Shown: positions 17,581 to 27,305, counted from the stretch's first letter. The stretch: 50,573 bases of DNA from an uncultured Eudoraea sp. (GCF_947260015.1 NZ_CAMYOM010000014.1:1-50573), one strand, 5' to 3'. The notes: generated from the letters alone by a model not told the origin. Program-made: numbers and translations.

Positions 17581-18981
17581 ATGGATCGAAGAAAGTTTAA
17601 TAATACCATAGGATTTGCAGCGATAGCTGCAGCAGCGATACCCACTGCTTGTGCAGATAATAAAGTGGGCCACAAGGAAATAACAAAGAAGGCAATGGAG
17701 GACTGTTGTTTTGAAGTCAGCGAAGAATTGTCTAAACGCATGTACGACAAGGCTTTGGAAATAACTAAATCTAAAGTTCGCGGAGGTGATTCTGAAATTT
17801 TCTTTCAAAAGCCCTTTGTAGATGCAGCTTTTTCTGATAATATTTTTCTCTGGGATACTTGTTTTATAGTGGCTTTTACAAAATACCACCTTGACGAATT
17901 ACCGGTATATCAGGCACTTGATAATTTTTATGAGCGTATAGAAGAAGATGGGTTTATCTGCAGGGAGTACAGAAAGGATGGCAGGCCACTTTGGTCTAAA
18001 GATCACCCGGTTTCAATTAATCCTCCTTTATTGGCTTTTGCAGAAACTGAAATATATAGCGTTAAGAAAGATAAAAACCGTCTAAAGAAAGCCTATCCTG
18101 TTTTAAAAAAGAATTTTGAATATCACCTAAATACCTATCAGGGAGAGGACAAACTATTCTGGGGAGACACTTTAGGTATGGGGATGGACAATATTCCCAG
18201 ATTCCCAAGGGGATGGACTACGGATAAAGGAAATGGGATGACACATCACGAGCTCGGGGAAAAGTTAGGAAAGATGAGCGGTTCAACAGGAGAGGAACGC
18301 TTAAATTCATTTATCAGGGAATATGTAAACACTCTGCAAGGCGTGTGGAATGATGAAGGCAGATTGGTTGATTTTACAGCACAGATGGCTATGTATGCCC
18401 TGCAGCTTAAGTTTATTGCAAATGAGATTGGAGTAACAGAGGACATTCAATTCTACGAAAATTTTCATGCTGAGGTTAAAGATGCCTTAAATTCTCTTTG
18501 TTGGAATAATGAGGATGCGTTTTATTATGATCTGGGATATAACAAACAAATAAAGCGAAAGCATATTGGCATGTATTGGGTATTGTTAGGTGAACTGGTT
18601 CCCGAAGAACGTCTGGATCTATTTTTAGCACACTTGACCAATCCTGACGAATTTTACAGAAGAACACCATTACCGGCACTTTCTGCCGATGACCCGGATT
18701 ATAAAGGTTGGGGCGATTATTGGCTTGGAGGTGTTTGGGCTCCTACTTCCTATATGGTATTAAAGGGATTATCAGCTAACGGGAAACATGAATTGGCCAA
18801 AGATCTGGCTGAGAAAACATATGCTGCAGTTGCTGAAGTTTTTGAAGCAACCAGCACTTTTTGGGAGAATTATGCTCCGGATCTAATTTCTTATGGAATG
18901 CCTGCTAAAAAAGATTTTTGTGGATGGACGGGTTTGGTACCCATAGCAATCTATAAAGAATACATTAGTAAACAGGCTTAG
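17581..18981 (+). CDS. secreted (alpha/alpha)6-barrel glycoside hydrolase, MGH1/GH63/trehalase-like
   Basis: A 466-residue protein beginning MDRRKF followed by a hydrophobic stretch and PTACADN, which reads as a twin-arginine and/or lipoprotein export signal. The body shows the alpha-toroid pattern of trehalase/GH63/mannosylglycerate-hydrolase relatives: FLWDTCFIVAFTKYHLDE (about residues 90-107), a substrate-loop segment GMDNIPRFPRGW (about 201-212), LVDFTAQMAMYALQLKF, and a late GWGDYWLGGVWAPTSYMVLKG. Such enzymes act on alpha-linked disaccharides or oligosaccharide ends. Substrate is not predictable. It follows the ThuA gene and may act with it in periplasmic sugar processing. Confidence 0.8.
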   Translation: MDRRKFNNTIGFAAIAAAAIPTACADNKVGHKEITKKAMEDCCFEVSEELSKRMYDKALEITKSKVRGGDSEIFFQKPFVDAAFSDNIFLWDTCFIVAFTKYHLDELPVYQALDNFYERIEEDGFICREYRKDGRPLWSKDHPVSINPPLLAFAETEIYSVKKDKNRLKKAYPVLKKNFEYHLNTYQGEDKLFWGDTLGMGMDNIPRFPRGWTTDKGNGMTHHELGEKLGKMSGSTGEERLNSFIREYVNTLQGVWNDEGRLVDFTAQMAMYALQLKFIANEIGVTEDIQFYENFHAEVKDALNSLCWNNEDAFYYDLGYNKQIKRKHIGMYWVLLGELVPEERLDLFLAHLTNPDEFYRRTPLPALSADDPDYKGWGDYWLGGVWAPTSYMVLKGLSANGKHELAKDLAEKTYAAVAEVFEATSTFWENYAPDLISYGMPAKKDFCGWTGLVPIAIYKEYISKQA

Positions 18982-19019
18982 ATACAGAGCTGTAGTTCGG
19001 GACTTCAGAACCACATTTT

Positions 19020-19856
19020 TTATAATGGCCTGGCCACAATTATCCCCGTATTTTTTTTAATCTTTTTCAAATATTCTACTAAAGGTAATTCAGATACTTC
19101 AACCTTTCCCGAAGAAGAAGCATGCAGTAAGTGAATACGGCCATCTTTTTCTCTAATGGCAATGCCGGTATGGGTGATATCAAGCCCGGTAATAGAGGTG
19201 GTCAGAGCAATAATATCGCCATTCATTATTTGATTTTCATTAGCCTCAATCTGGTCCCGGGGCAAAATGCAAATAGATTGGTGGTTAAGGGAGTTTTCTG
19301 AAGCTATAATTTTTTCGAAATTTTCTTCGTCCTGCAAAAAGGGATACAAATCCCTGTGTGTACTCATAAAATTAATGTCTTTCTTTATTTCAACACCCCC
19401 TATTTCTGCAGTTACATCTTTCAACAATCTTTTCTTTTCGTTGTTAACTATCCATTCGGAAAAATAATGTAATCGGGAAGCATAACCATCTAATTCACCA
19501 TCCTTATATCGGATATTTTCAAGAGTACTGGCGAAGGAATCAAAATTCATTTTATCCTCCATTAACAAAGTACTAAAGGCCAAAACGTTCTCAACATAGG
19601 TAGTGCAGTCCATGCCCTGCAAATTAATAACCAAAGATTCAGATTCTCCTATTTCCAATGTTTTGGCTACATATGGCGTTCCAAGAAATGTTTCACCAAC
19701 AGAGATCATGGTATCGCCAAAATCTGATTGTTTTAAATTTTGAATTTCTTTAATCTTGACATCAAATGCTTTTTTGTCTTGATCAGAACAAATAAGCTTT
19801 TGGGCACTAATAGTAAAAGATAATAAAAAGAAAAAAAATGAAGAAACTAATTTCAT
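19020..19856 (-). CDS. DUF1460 secreted amidase-like protein (NlpC/P60-like fold)
   Basis: About 278 residues with a clear signal peptide when started at the ATG at 19856 (MKLVSSFFFFLLSFTISAQ). An in-frame ATG 7 codons earlier (19877) would precede it with MLKMQMD and is less likely. The DUF1460 domain shows the candidate nucleophile in LQGMDCTTYVENVLAF and a histidine in GLDITHTGIAI, followed by IHLLHASSSGKVEVSELPL. The fold is related to NlpC/P60 cysteine peptidases, and structural work on members suggests an N-acetylmuramoyl-L-alanine amidase-like activity on cell-wall peptides. It follows the large TraB gene by 30 bp on the same strand and converges on the glycosidase gene. Confidence 0.87.
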   Translation of the reverse strand: MKLVSSFFFFLLSFTISAQKLICSDQDKKAFDVKIKEIQNLKQSDFGDTMISVGETFLGTPYVAKTLEIGESESLVINLQGMDCTTYVENVLAFSTLLMEDKMNFDSFASTLENIRYKDGELDGYASRLHYFSEWIVNNEKKRLLKDVTAEIGGVEIKKDINFMSTHRDLYPFLQDEENFEKIIASENSLNHQSICILPRDQIEANENQIMNGDIIALTTSITGLDITHTGIAIREKDGRIHLLHASSSGKVEVSELPLVEYLKKIKKNTGIIVARPL

Positions 19857-19886
19857 GTCCATTTGCATTTTAAGCAAAAGTACAAT

Positions 19887-22800
19887 TTAGAAGCCAAAAC
19901 TTCCATAACCACGGTACTGGTTTGGCCTGTAAGCAATAGCCCTTTTTCGATCTTTTAATAAAAAGGTTTCAGTTACAAAGTTGATTGCCTCCTCCTCAGT
20001 ATCCGTATCTGCCATCCGCAATCCTTCATTAATATAATAAGGAACAGAATTGAAGGGGGTATTATCTGCAAATATCACAATATGGACTTTAAAATTCTTT
20101 TGGTAATCCTGGCTATTTTGTGTCTTAAAATAATATGCGGTATAAGGATTACTCTTATAAATGATAGACCTGTCACCGAGGGATATAATCTTATCTTTAT
20201 TACTGTCAAATCTTCTGTCCTTATAAATAAGGGCTTCTGCTAAGTATTTTTCAGAACTGTATTGATGTGGAAAAATATCAGATTTCCCCTGGCGCATTAA
20301 TTTAGTATATAACAAAAGCCTGCTATTAATATCATATGCCATAGAATTGATCACTGCCGTTGGTATACTTTTTCCATCCAGAGCAAGCTGTGTTACATAG
20401 GTGCTGCGAATTTGTGGATCTTTTACTAAAAGGAGTCGGTTAAAAAATTGACTCATTTCTCTTTCTCCTGCAAAAGGATATAGTAAAACAACATAATCCT
20501 CTAAGATGTTATTATTTCTGAGCCTGGTATAGTTTGCCTGCCTTGTTTTTAATTGATTGTTATTTTGTTCACCCAGATGCCTTTTCAAGAGAATTTTAGC
20601 ATCATTTAAAAGCTGACCCCTATATTTTTTATAGTGTGCGGGTTTTACCAGATCTTTATTTTTTAGTTGTGCCAGAAGTGAAAAAATAGGCGCTTTGTAT
20701 TCCGTGATAGAACTGTATTTGAGCAACTCAGGATATAGTCTCTTTGCTAATTCCAAACTGTCTTCATATGGTTTAAAAACACTCTTTATCTCTGCCGTAT
20801 TAGAGACCAAAGGCAAATCTTGTGACATAAGAGCAAGCAATAGACTCGCAGAGGCCTCAGTTTTTTTCCTTGCAATGGACTGCAGAATTTTAATTTGTGC
20901 ACTAGAATTATTATATGATTTGGCATATAAATCCTTCATGAATGGAATAACCTTATGATGCTGCAACTCTCCTAATTTCTTTATGAGATAAGATTGTATA
21001 TGTTTTTTATCCTCATCAAAGGAGTATTGTGAGATATAGTAGGTTAATGAATCTATATGGCGTTCATCAAATAAAAGATATCTATAACCTTTTATGACTA
21101 TACTGTCATTTTCTCTGAGTGCAGCAAAGAAATCTGCTGTTTTATCTTCAAGAATATCTCTTCCAATAGGCTTTCCTTCGGGTTTAAAATTGTCAAAAAA
21201 GGCACTTATAAACGGACTGGGTTCTGAAATGGTATCGACTACTGCCTTTAACTGGTAAAGTAATCCACCCCGAATGATATTCTTAATTAGAATACCCCTT
21301 GTACTTGCAGTATCGGTGATTACGAATTGCAATTCGTGGTACCCATCACCTGATGTTTTAGTTTTTTCATTTTGAATATTAAACTTTTTATCAGAATATT
21401 GTTTTTTCCGTAAAACCCAAATAGAATCGATATTGGAAAAGGTGAGATAGTCATGTGATTTTGTTATCTCTATCTCAATTGCCTCATTATTTTTGTTTTG
21501 ATAAATTGTCTTTTTCGAATAGGGACTATATGCTTTTGTTTTTTTCTTATTACGGAACTGGTAATTGCTATTTTCAACAAATTTCGGAGGCTCTATAGAT
21601 GTAACCGTACTAAAATGCATAGCAGTATCCACTACCTTTTTGAATGCTTCGGGATAATACACTTCTCTAATTTTAAAAGAATTAAAGAAATCCTTTGCAT
21701 TTATGTCACTTGTTGTACGCGCACCTAGCAAATAATAATCACCCCTTTTTATTACTGTTTTCAGGTATAAATTCTGACCCGTTACTGAATCCCATAAAGC
21801 TTTGGAAGTAAGAGTTTTATTTTCAAAGGAATTATATTTTGGTTTAAGTTTTAGGTCCTGGTATATTCGTTTTTGAATTTGTTTAAGTTCAAATGTGTCC
21901 TCCTCAATAAAATTTAAATCGTTCAGGGTGGTCTTCTTAAGGAAATAATAAGAATTCGTTGCCGGGTCATATCCTTCAATGCTGCGACTACCGCCTCTTG
22001 ATGCATTTGTAAATTTATGAAGCCCTGGCATGGATACCTCAAAGTCCTTATAAACTGAAGAAATGAACTTATTTCCTTCATTAGGGGCTTTAAACTTGAG
22101 GCTATTAAATATTATATCAGAATAATTAATGACGTAATCACCTTCTCCTCCCATTTTAAAAATAAGTATCTCCAGCGGCGTAACGTAAATTTGGTATCGC
22201 TGATGATCACCATTCTTTAATTTGTTTCTAATATCCAAGCCCGTATACTTCTTGTTTATAATGGGTGTTTTACTTAATATTGTTCCGGGTATATTTTCAA
22301 ATAATAATTGTTCAATATCCTCTAAAGTGTAGTCTCCTCCCGCTTTCAAACTGGCATATGTGGGTATCCTGTTTACCATTAAATAACTTCCATTTGCTAA
22401 ATCCGGTGAAACATAAACTGTAGTAGTTCTTTCGGATATTGGATATAATTTAGAGGGCAGTGAAATGGTAAAGAAATTATCATCTGGCCCAAAAGTGTTA
22501 TAAGAATGTTCCCGTATTTTCTTAACGAATTTGTCTTTGAGTTTTTGACCTTTATCTGTAGCTTCAGAAACAAGGGGTTGTACAACATATCCTTTTTCTT
22601 GTAATAACGCAATTACACCGTGCGCACCTGGTAAATGTGCTGCCCCAATTCCTGCAAAAACTTTAGCTTTTTGCATAGCAGAATCTAAACTTCTCGCCAT
22701 GTTCTCATTACGGATATAGAGCATATTTTTTAAATAATGATCCGTATACATCGCTTTATCAATAGAATCTAATAAGCTTAAATTACGCTCTCTATATGCA

Positions 22801-23411
22801 TCCTGCATTAAAAACATCAGATCTTGTTGTTGCATCCGTTTTTGAAGCCATTCATCCGGTTTCATTTTCATGGAATTCAGGCCAGCTCTTCCTACCAATG
22901 CTGCTGATTCCTCGAGTTTCTCCAGTGCAAGGATAGGTTTGTTAAACCGACTTCCGGCCTGATAGATGAACATATCCAAATAGGTGTCCTCCTCAAAATT
23001 TTGTGAGTATTCATTAGTTCTGTAAAGTATACTGTTTACTAATCTTTCTTCAAATGCCAGGTAAGATGCAAGGTCTTTTTTCCGTGGATGTTGCAAAGCA
23101 AAAGAATGTGTATAAAATCCTTTAGTGGTGAAACCATATCCCTCTTTCTGAGAACTTGAACCAAAACGCTCTTCGCTTTCCAGCCAGGTTTCAGGATCAG
23201 ATTCGAGTGCAACTACTTCACTTTTATCCAGGGCTTCATAAAAAACATCGTCCAGGCGGAAAGCAATCTTTTTACTAACGTGCATGGTGCCATATAAATA
23301 GGAAGATGTTTCTAAGCCGTTTCCAGAAATTTCCCAGAGCAAGCTTTTTTCCGATTGGGAATAGCCCATCAGTGATAAAACAAGGCAAAGGATTACATAA
23401 GTTAAGCGCAT
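19887..23411 (-). CDS. TraB/GumN-family protein with very long C-terminal extension
   Basis: A 1174-residue secreted protein: signal peptide (residues 1-19), then a TraB/GumN domain (about 20-290) with the two conserved GxxH motifs, YLYGTMHVSKK (His44) and AGIGAAHLPGAHGVIALL. TraB-like domains are thought to be metal-dependent proteases of the Tiki/EreA fold; that is family knowledge, not shown here. Usual bacterial members are about 300 residues, so some 880 residues are extra. The extension has beta-rich parts (about 300-760) and a helical, HEAT/ARM-like part around 790-960 (for example ELQHHKVIPFMKDLYAK). I recognise no other domain. DUF1460 follows after 30 bp. Confidence 0.82.
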   Translation of the reverse strand: MRLTYVILCLVLSLMGYSQSEKSLLWEISGNGLETSSYLYGTMHVSKKIAFRLDDVFYEALDKSEVVALESDPETWLESEERFGSSSQKEGYGFTTKGFYTHSFALQHPRKKDLASYLAFEERLVNSILYRTNEYSQNFEEDTYLDMFIYQAGSRFNKPILALEKLEESAALVGRAGLNSMKMKPDEWLQKRMQQQDLMFLMQDAYRERNLSLLDSIDKAMYTDHYLKNMLYIRNENMARSLDSAMQKAKVFAGIGAAHLPGAHGVIALLQEKGYVVQPLVSEATDKGQKLKDKFVKKIREHSYNTFGPDDNFFTISLPSKLYPISERTTTVYVSPDLANGSYLMVNRIPTYASLKAGGDYTLEDIEQLLFENIPGTILSKTPIINKKYTGLDIRNKLKNGDHQRYQIYVTPLEILIFKMGGEGDYVINYSDIIFNSLKFKAPNEGNKFISSVYKDFEVSMPGLHKFTNASRGGSRSIEGYDPATNSYYFLKKTTLNDLNFIEEDTFELKQIQKRIYQDLKLKPKYNSFENKTLTSKALWDSVTGQNLYLKTVIKRGDYYLLGARTTSDINAKDFFNSFKIREVYYPEAFKKVVDTAMHFSTVTSIEPPKFVENSNYQFRNKKKTKAYSPYSKKTIYQNKNNEAIEIEITKSHDYLTFSNIDSIWVLRKKQYSDKKFNIQNEKTKTSGDGYHELQFVITDTASTRGILIKNIIRGGLLYQLKAVVDTISEPSPFISAFFDNFKPEGKPIGRDILEDKTADFFAALRENDSIVIKGYRYLLFDERHIDSLTYYISQYSFDEDKKHIQSYLIKKLGELQHHKVIPFMKDLYAKSYNNSSAQIKILQSIARKKTEASASLLLALMSQDLPLVSNTAEIKSVFKPYEDSLELAKRLYPELLKYSSITEYKAPIFSLLAQLKNKDLVKPAHYKKYRGQLLNDAKILLKRHLGEQNNNQLKTRQANYTRLRNNNILEDYVVLLYPFAGEREMSQFFNRLLLVKDPQIRSTYVTQLALDGKSIPTAVINSMAYDINSRLLLYTKLMRQGKSDIFPHQYSSEKYLAEALIYKDRRFDSNKDKIISLGDRSIIYKSNPYTAYYFKTQNSQDYQKNFKVHIVIFADNTPFNSVPYYINEGLRMADTDTEEEAINFVTETFLLKDRKRAIAYRPNQYRGYGSFGF

Positions 23412-23496
23412 TATTTTTGGTTTGTTTGGGACCCCGTGTAATTATAACGAGGTAAAAATAATTTCTGATTCAGGTGCAATTTTGAAAAATTTCCCG

Positions 23497-23579
23497 CTTG
23501 GAATGGTTAGCTCCATAGGGATTACTTATATGGTCATCAGAAAAGTATTCGCCTTAATTTAACGGAGTTTCATTCCAAG
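23497..23579. repeat. inverted repeat upstream of hemH
   Basis: CTTGGAATG (23497-23505) and CATTCCAAG (23571-23579) are a perfect 9-bp inverted repeat 65 bp apart. A smaller pair, CCATA/TATGG, sits inside. It lies between the divergent TraB and hemH genes, directly upstream of the candidate hemH -7 box, so it would act as DNA rather than as part of the hemH transcript. Function unknown; it may be chance. Confidence 0.3.
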
Positions 23580-23582
23580 TAG

Positions 23583-23590
23583 TATTTTTG
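23583..23590 (+). promoter_or_regulatory. candidate hemH promoter -7 box
   Basis: TATTTTTG matches the Bacteroidota -7 consensus TAnnTTTG exactly and lies 32 bp before the hemH start codon, a suitable distance for a short leader. No clear TTG is seen at the -33 spacing, so confidence is modest. The same octamer occurs upstream of hemA. Confidence 0.35.
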
Positions 23591-23622
23591 TATTGTTAAA
23601 AAAAGTAGCTTAAAAGAGAATT

Positions 23623-24654
23623 ATGAAGGGTGTATTACTAGTGAATTTAGGATCTCCCGATGGTCCTACTGCAAAAGAAGTAAAACCATATCTGGACGAG
23701 TTTTTGATGGATGAGCGCGTAATTGATGTGCCAAATTGGTTGAGGAACCTATTGGTTCGCGGGATTATTCTGCAAACACGGCCAAAGAAATCGGCTAAAG
23801 CTTATGCCAAGATTTGGTGGGATGAAGGATCTCCTTTAATAGTAATCTCAGAACGCTTTGCAGCCAAAGTCCAGCAAAAAACAGACCTTCCGGTTGCCCT
23901 CGGGATGCGTTATGGTTCTATGAGCATTAAAAACGCCTTAAAGGAGTTAAAAGACAAAGGTGTGAGCGAAATTTTACTAGTGCCCCTTTACCCTCACTAT
24001 GCGATGTCTTCTTATGAGACTGTTGTAGTTAAAACTATGCAGGAACAGCAGGCGAATTATCCCGATATCAGAATTACCACCTTACCTGCCTTTTATAAAA
24101 GTCCGGATTACATTAAAGTGCTTGCGGATCGAATTTCGAAGGGATTAAAGAACTTTGATTACGATCATATATTATTTTCTTATCACGGTATTCCTGAACG
24201 ACACATCAGAAAATCAGATCCAACTAAATTCCATTGCAAAATAGATGGAAATTGTTGCCAAATAAACTCGGTTGCACACAATACGTGCTATAGACATCAG
24301 TGTTATGATACTACTGAATTGGTAAAGGCGGAGTTAAATCTATCTGAACACAAGGTGAGTTCTTCTTTCCAGTCACGACTTGCAGGAGACCCTTGGTTAA
24401 AACCTTATACAGACTTTGAGTTTGAGCGTTTGGCGAAAGCCGGGATTAAGAAGCTTGCTGTGATTACGCCTGCTTTTGTAAGTGATTGCCTTGAGACTCT
24501 TGAAGAAATAGCTATGGAGGGCAAAGAACAATTCATGGAAGCGGGAGGGGAGGATTATATACATATTCCTTGTTTAAATGAGAGTGATTCCTGGGTAGCT
24601 TTAATGGCGGAATGGATAAATAATTGGCATAAAAGTGAAACACTTCCGGTATAA
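23623..24654 (+). CDS. hemH: ferrochelatase
   Basis: Inserts Fe2+ into protoporphyrin IX to make protohaem, the last step of the pathway. Length is 343 residues. The metal-inserting histidine is in FSYHGIPERHIRKSDPT (about residues 185-202); a proline-rich N-terminus (VNLGSPDGP) and the late TPAFVSDCLETLEEI with the conserved glutamate are typical. A cysteine group (HCKIDGNCC and NTCYRHQC) lies after the histidine; whether it binds a cluster cannot be told. The gene is separated from the hem operon by the AraC gene and about 6.6 kb of unrelated genes, and is followed by a MATE exporter. Confidence 0.97.
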   Translation: MKGVLLVNLGSPDGPTAKEVKPYLDEFLMDERVIDVPNWLRNLLVRGIILQTRPKKSAKAYAKIWWDEGSPLIVISERFAAKVQQKTDLPVALGMRYGSMSIKNALKELKDKGVSEILLVPLYPHYAMSSYETVVVKTMQEQQANYPDIRITTLPAFYKSPDYIKVLADRISKGLKNFDYDHILFSYHGIPERHIRKSDPTKFHCKIDGNCCQINSVAHNTCYRHQCYDTTELVKAELNLSEHKVSSSFQSRLAGDPWLKPYTDFEFERLAKAGIKKLAVITPAFVSDCLETLEEIAMEGKEQFMEAGGEDYIHIPCLNESDSWVALMAEWINNWHKSETLPV

Positions 24655-24741
24655 TGGCCGGCATTCATTTATTGTCATTGGACTTGTAAATGGTGGAATC
24701 ATCTAACAGTATATGTTTAATTTCATAATCATTGTACAATA

Positions 24742-26118
24742 ATGGCGAAAGCCTCCGCAGATCAATTAGGGGAAGAACCCATTGGAAAACTCCTTATTAG
24801 ACAAGCAGTACCTGCCTCGATAGGCATTCTTGTGATGTCTCTCAATATATTAGTAGATACTATATTCGTTGGTAATTGGATTGGTTCTATTGCCATAGCG
24901 GCCATTAATGTAGTTCTGCCGGTTTCTTTTTTTATTGCAGCATTGGGAATGGCTATTGGGATTGGCGGAAGCAGTATTATTTCTCGTGCTCTTGGCGCGG
25001 ATCGTAAAGAGAAGGCACTAAAAACCTTCGGGAATCAGATTACGCTAACTTTGTTGGTCACCATTTCTATGGTGCTTTTAGGTCTTTACTATGTAGATAG
25101 TTTAATTCCTGCATTCGGGGGTAAGGGGGCCATATTTGATCCGGCAAAGATTTACTATATCATAGTTTTATACGGAGTACCTTTTTTAGCTCTTTGCATG
25201 ATGGGCAATACAGTTATTCGGGCTGAAGGAAAACCTAAGTTTGCCATGATTGCGATGATTATACCATCAATAGGCAATCTGGTATTAGACTACATATTCA
25301 TTTATGTATTTGATTGGGGAATGGCAGGAGCAGCCTGGGCAACCACAGCTGGGTACCTTATGTGTTTCACCTATATTTTTTATTTTTTCAGATCAAAAAA
25401 TTCTGAATTAAAAATTAATTGGTCTCATTTTGGATTAGATAGAGTTATTTTACGAGAAATAGGAAGTCTGGGATTTGTGACCCTCTCACGACAGGCCGTA
25501 GTAAGTATCACCTATTTGCTTATGAACAATATATTGTTTGACCTGGGAGGAGAACCTATGGTGGCTGTTTATGCCATTATAGGAAGAATGCTAATGTTTG
25601 CCCTCTTCCCTGTATATGGTGTTACCCAAGGATTCCTTCCTATTGCAGGCTATAATTATGGGGCACAAAACTATGATAGGGTAAGGGAGTCCATTAAAAC
25701 AGCTATAATATATGCAGCATTTATAGCTACCCTGGTCTTTGTGGTACTTATGATTTTTCCTGCGGAGATCACATCTTTATTTTTAAGTGATAAACCAAAT
25801 ATGCCCGCCCTGGAAAGGGCAACAAATGCCTTTGTATTGGAACATACTCCTTCTGCAATGCGATGGGTTTTTGCCGCAACACCTATAATTGCATTACAGC
25901 TAATAGGGGCCGCATATTTTCAAGCCGTTGGAAAAGCGGTTCCTGCTTTGCTTCTTACTTTAACCCGGCAAGGCTTCTTTTTTATTCCTTTAATCCTGAC
26001 TTTACCAAATTATTTAGGTGAATTGGGCGTTTGGATCTCCTTCCCCATAGCAGATGTATTGTCAACCCTGGTTACTGGATTTTATTTAAGAAAAGAGGTC
26101 AAAAAGGTACTAGTCTGA
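24742..26118 (+). CDS. MATE-family efflux transporter
   Basis: A 458-residue inner-membrane protein with about 12 hydrophobic segments arranged as two MatE repeats (about residues 20-180 and 240-400). Recognisable segments are AVPASIGILVMSLNILVDT at the first helix, GIGGSSIISRALGADRKEK, and GYNYGAQNYDRVRES in the second half. MATE proteins export cationic drugs and metabolites using Na+ or H+ gradients; the substrate cannot be deduced. It lies 87 bp after hemH on the same strand and may be transcribed with it. It ends 10 bp from the convergent bestrophin gene. Confidence 0.92.
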   Translation: MAKASADQLGEEPIGKLLIRQAVPASIGILVMSLNILVDTIFVGNWIGSIAIAAINVVLPVSFFIAALGMAIGIGGSSIISRALGADRKEKALKTFGNQITLTLLVTISMVLLGLYYVDSLIPAFGGKGAIFDPAKIYYIIVLYGVPFLALCMMGNTVIRAEGKPKFAMIAMIIPSIGNLVLDYIFIYVFDWGMAGAAWATTAGYLMCFTYIFYFFRSKNSELKINWSHFGLDRVILREIGSLGFVTLSRQAVVSITYLLMNNILFDLGGEPMVAVYAIIGRMLMFALFPVYGVTQGFLPIAGYNYGAQNYDRVRESIKTAIIYAAFIATLVFVVLMIFPAEITSLFLSDKPNMPALERATNAFVLEHTPSAMRWVFAATPIIALQLIGAAYFQAVGKAVPALLLTLTRQGFFFIPLILTLPNYLGELGVWISFPIADVLSTLVTGFYLRKEVKKVLV

Positions 26119-26128
26119 GATCTATTAT

Positions 26129-27016
26129 TCACATAATATAAAACCCACTATTTTTGTAAGGTTCGGGTAGTTCTTTTTCCCCAAGAAGTTCCTTAATGTT
26201 TATCTCAATGGCACGTGCAATGCTTGTCATAGCCGTATCTGTCGGGCTATTTTCGAAAGGGTCCTGAATAACAAATGCAATTTTTTCGAGCATAAAAAAA
26301 GGAATGGAAATTAAAATTAATAAAGGAATCTCCAAAAACCCATAGACATTTTCAAGTGCTAAAGACAACAATATCAAAAAGATATAGATAAAAAAGTGTA
26401 AAACATTTCTGTACGTTCTGGGAAACACTGTATTTTTTATTCGTTCAGCCATGCCCATCGAGGCTGTAAAATTCAAAATAGTAGTATCTAACTGTATTTG
26501 TTGGTAGTCATTAAGTGAATTCTCTTTATGGAGGACTCTTACATTTTGCCCATGATGGTCGAGTAAAGCCAAAGGGACATGATTTTTGTGCCTAATAGAT
26601 ATTATTTCATCCTCAGAAATAAAGTCTTCTAAATTAACAAGCACATCCTGCTTTCGCAAATGCCGCCCGAGTGCGTAGCACCAAGCAATCTGTCGATACG
26701 CCATAGTTTTCACAATACTTTTATCGGATTTTTTACTGAACTGCTTTAGTTGTATCACCAAAGTCCTTGAATCATTGACTATTGCCCCCCAAATTTTTCT
26801 GGCTTCCCACCAACGGTCATAGGACTGTGAAAGCTTAAAAGATAACAATAAGGCAATAGCTGTTCCTAAAAATGTTCCTATACTTAATGGTATATCCAGG
26901 TTAATTATATAAAGTTTTATAAAATAAATAATTACCGAAAACACACTTACAATGAGCAGATCCCATTTTATTTCTTTGAACCAATATTTTAATGGGATTC
27001 TCTTTTCTAATATCAT
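26129..27016 (-). CDS. bestrophin-family (UPF0187) ion channel protein
   Basis: A 295-residue membrane protein of the bestrophin-like family, in eukaryotes a pentameric anion channel and in bacteria often a cation channel. Visible features are the N-terminal membrane segment after LKYWFKEIKWDLL, the family signature LLSFKLSQSYDRWWEARKIW (about residues 58-77), membrane hairpins around residues 205-245, and the acidic DPFENSPTDTAM segment matching the conserved cytosolic calcium-clasp region. It converges on the MATE gene and is divergent from the truncated BNR gene. Whether it conducts cations or anions cannot be told from the sequence alone. Confidence 0.9.
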   Translation of the reverse strand: MILEKRIPLKYWFKEIKWDLLIVSVFSVIIYFIKLYIINLDIPLSIGTFLGTAIALLLSFKLSQSYDRWWEARKIWGAIVNDSRTLVIQLKQFSKKSDKSIVKTMAYRQIAWCYALGRHLRKQDVLVNLEDFISEDEIISIRHKNHVPLALLDHHGQNVRVLHKENSLNDYQQIQLDTTILNFTASMGMAERIKNTVFPRTYRNVLHFFIYIFLILLSLALENVYGFLEIPLLILISIPFFMLEKIAFVIQDPFENSPTDTAMTSIARAIEINIKELLGEKELPEPYKNSGFYIM

Positions 27017-27305
27017 TGATTATTTCTTTATACTTATTCTTCTTTTCTTTCTTAATCTGTGAAATACAGGCATATGGCTTTTAGATTAACGTGCCAAAAT
27101 GTTGATTTTTTCAATAATTTCTCATTAGCTAAAATTAGGGAATATTTCTACACAAAGCGTTCAAAACACTTTCAATTAGGCACGTTCAATACTTAAAAAG
27201 CACATTTAGTCGGTTAGATCAAATACAATCATCTGTTGATATATTACATTCTCTTTTCCCAACTTTTTTCCTACATTTAGCCAGATTAAATCAATTAAAA
27301 TTAAT

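Noticed and set aside
17407-17889. Minus-strand frame of 160 codons across the ThuA and glycosidase genes
   Set aside because: It overlaps two well-supported genes and its product has no coding character.
24235-24310. Cysteine group in ferrochelatase as a [2Fe-2S] site
   Set aside because: Several cysteines are present but the spacing could not be matched to a known cluster-binding pattern without alignment.
27088-27186. Inverted repeat AACGTGCC / GGCACGTT in the bestrophin-BNR spacer
   Set aside because: Only 8 bp, 83 bp apart, with no supporting structure; within what chance gives in 50 kb.
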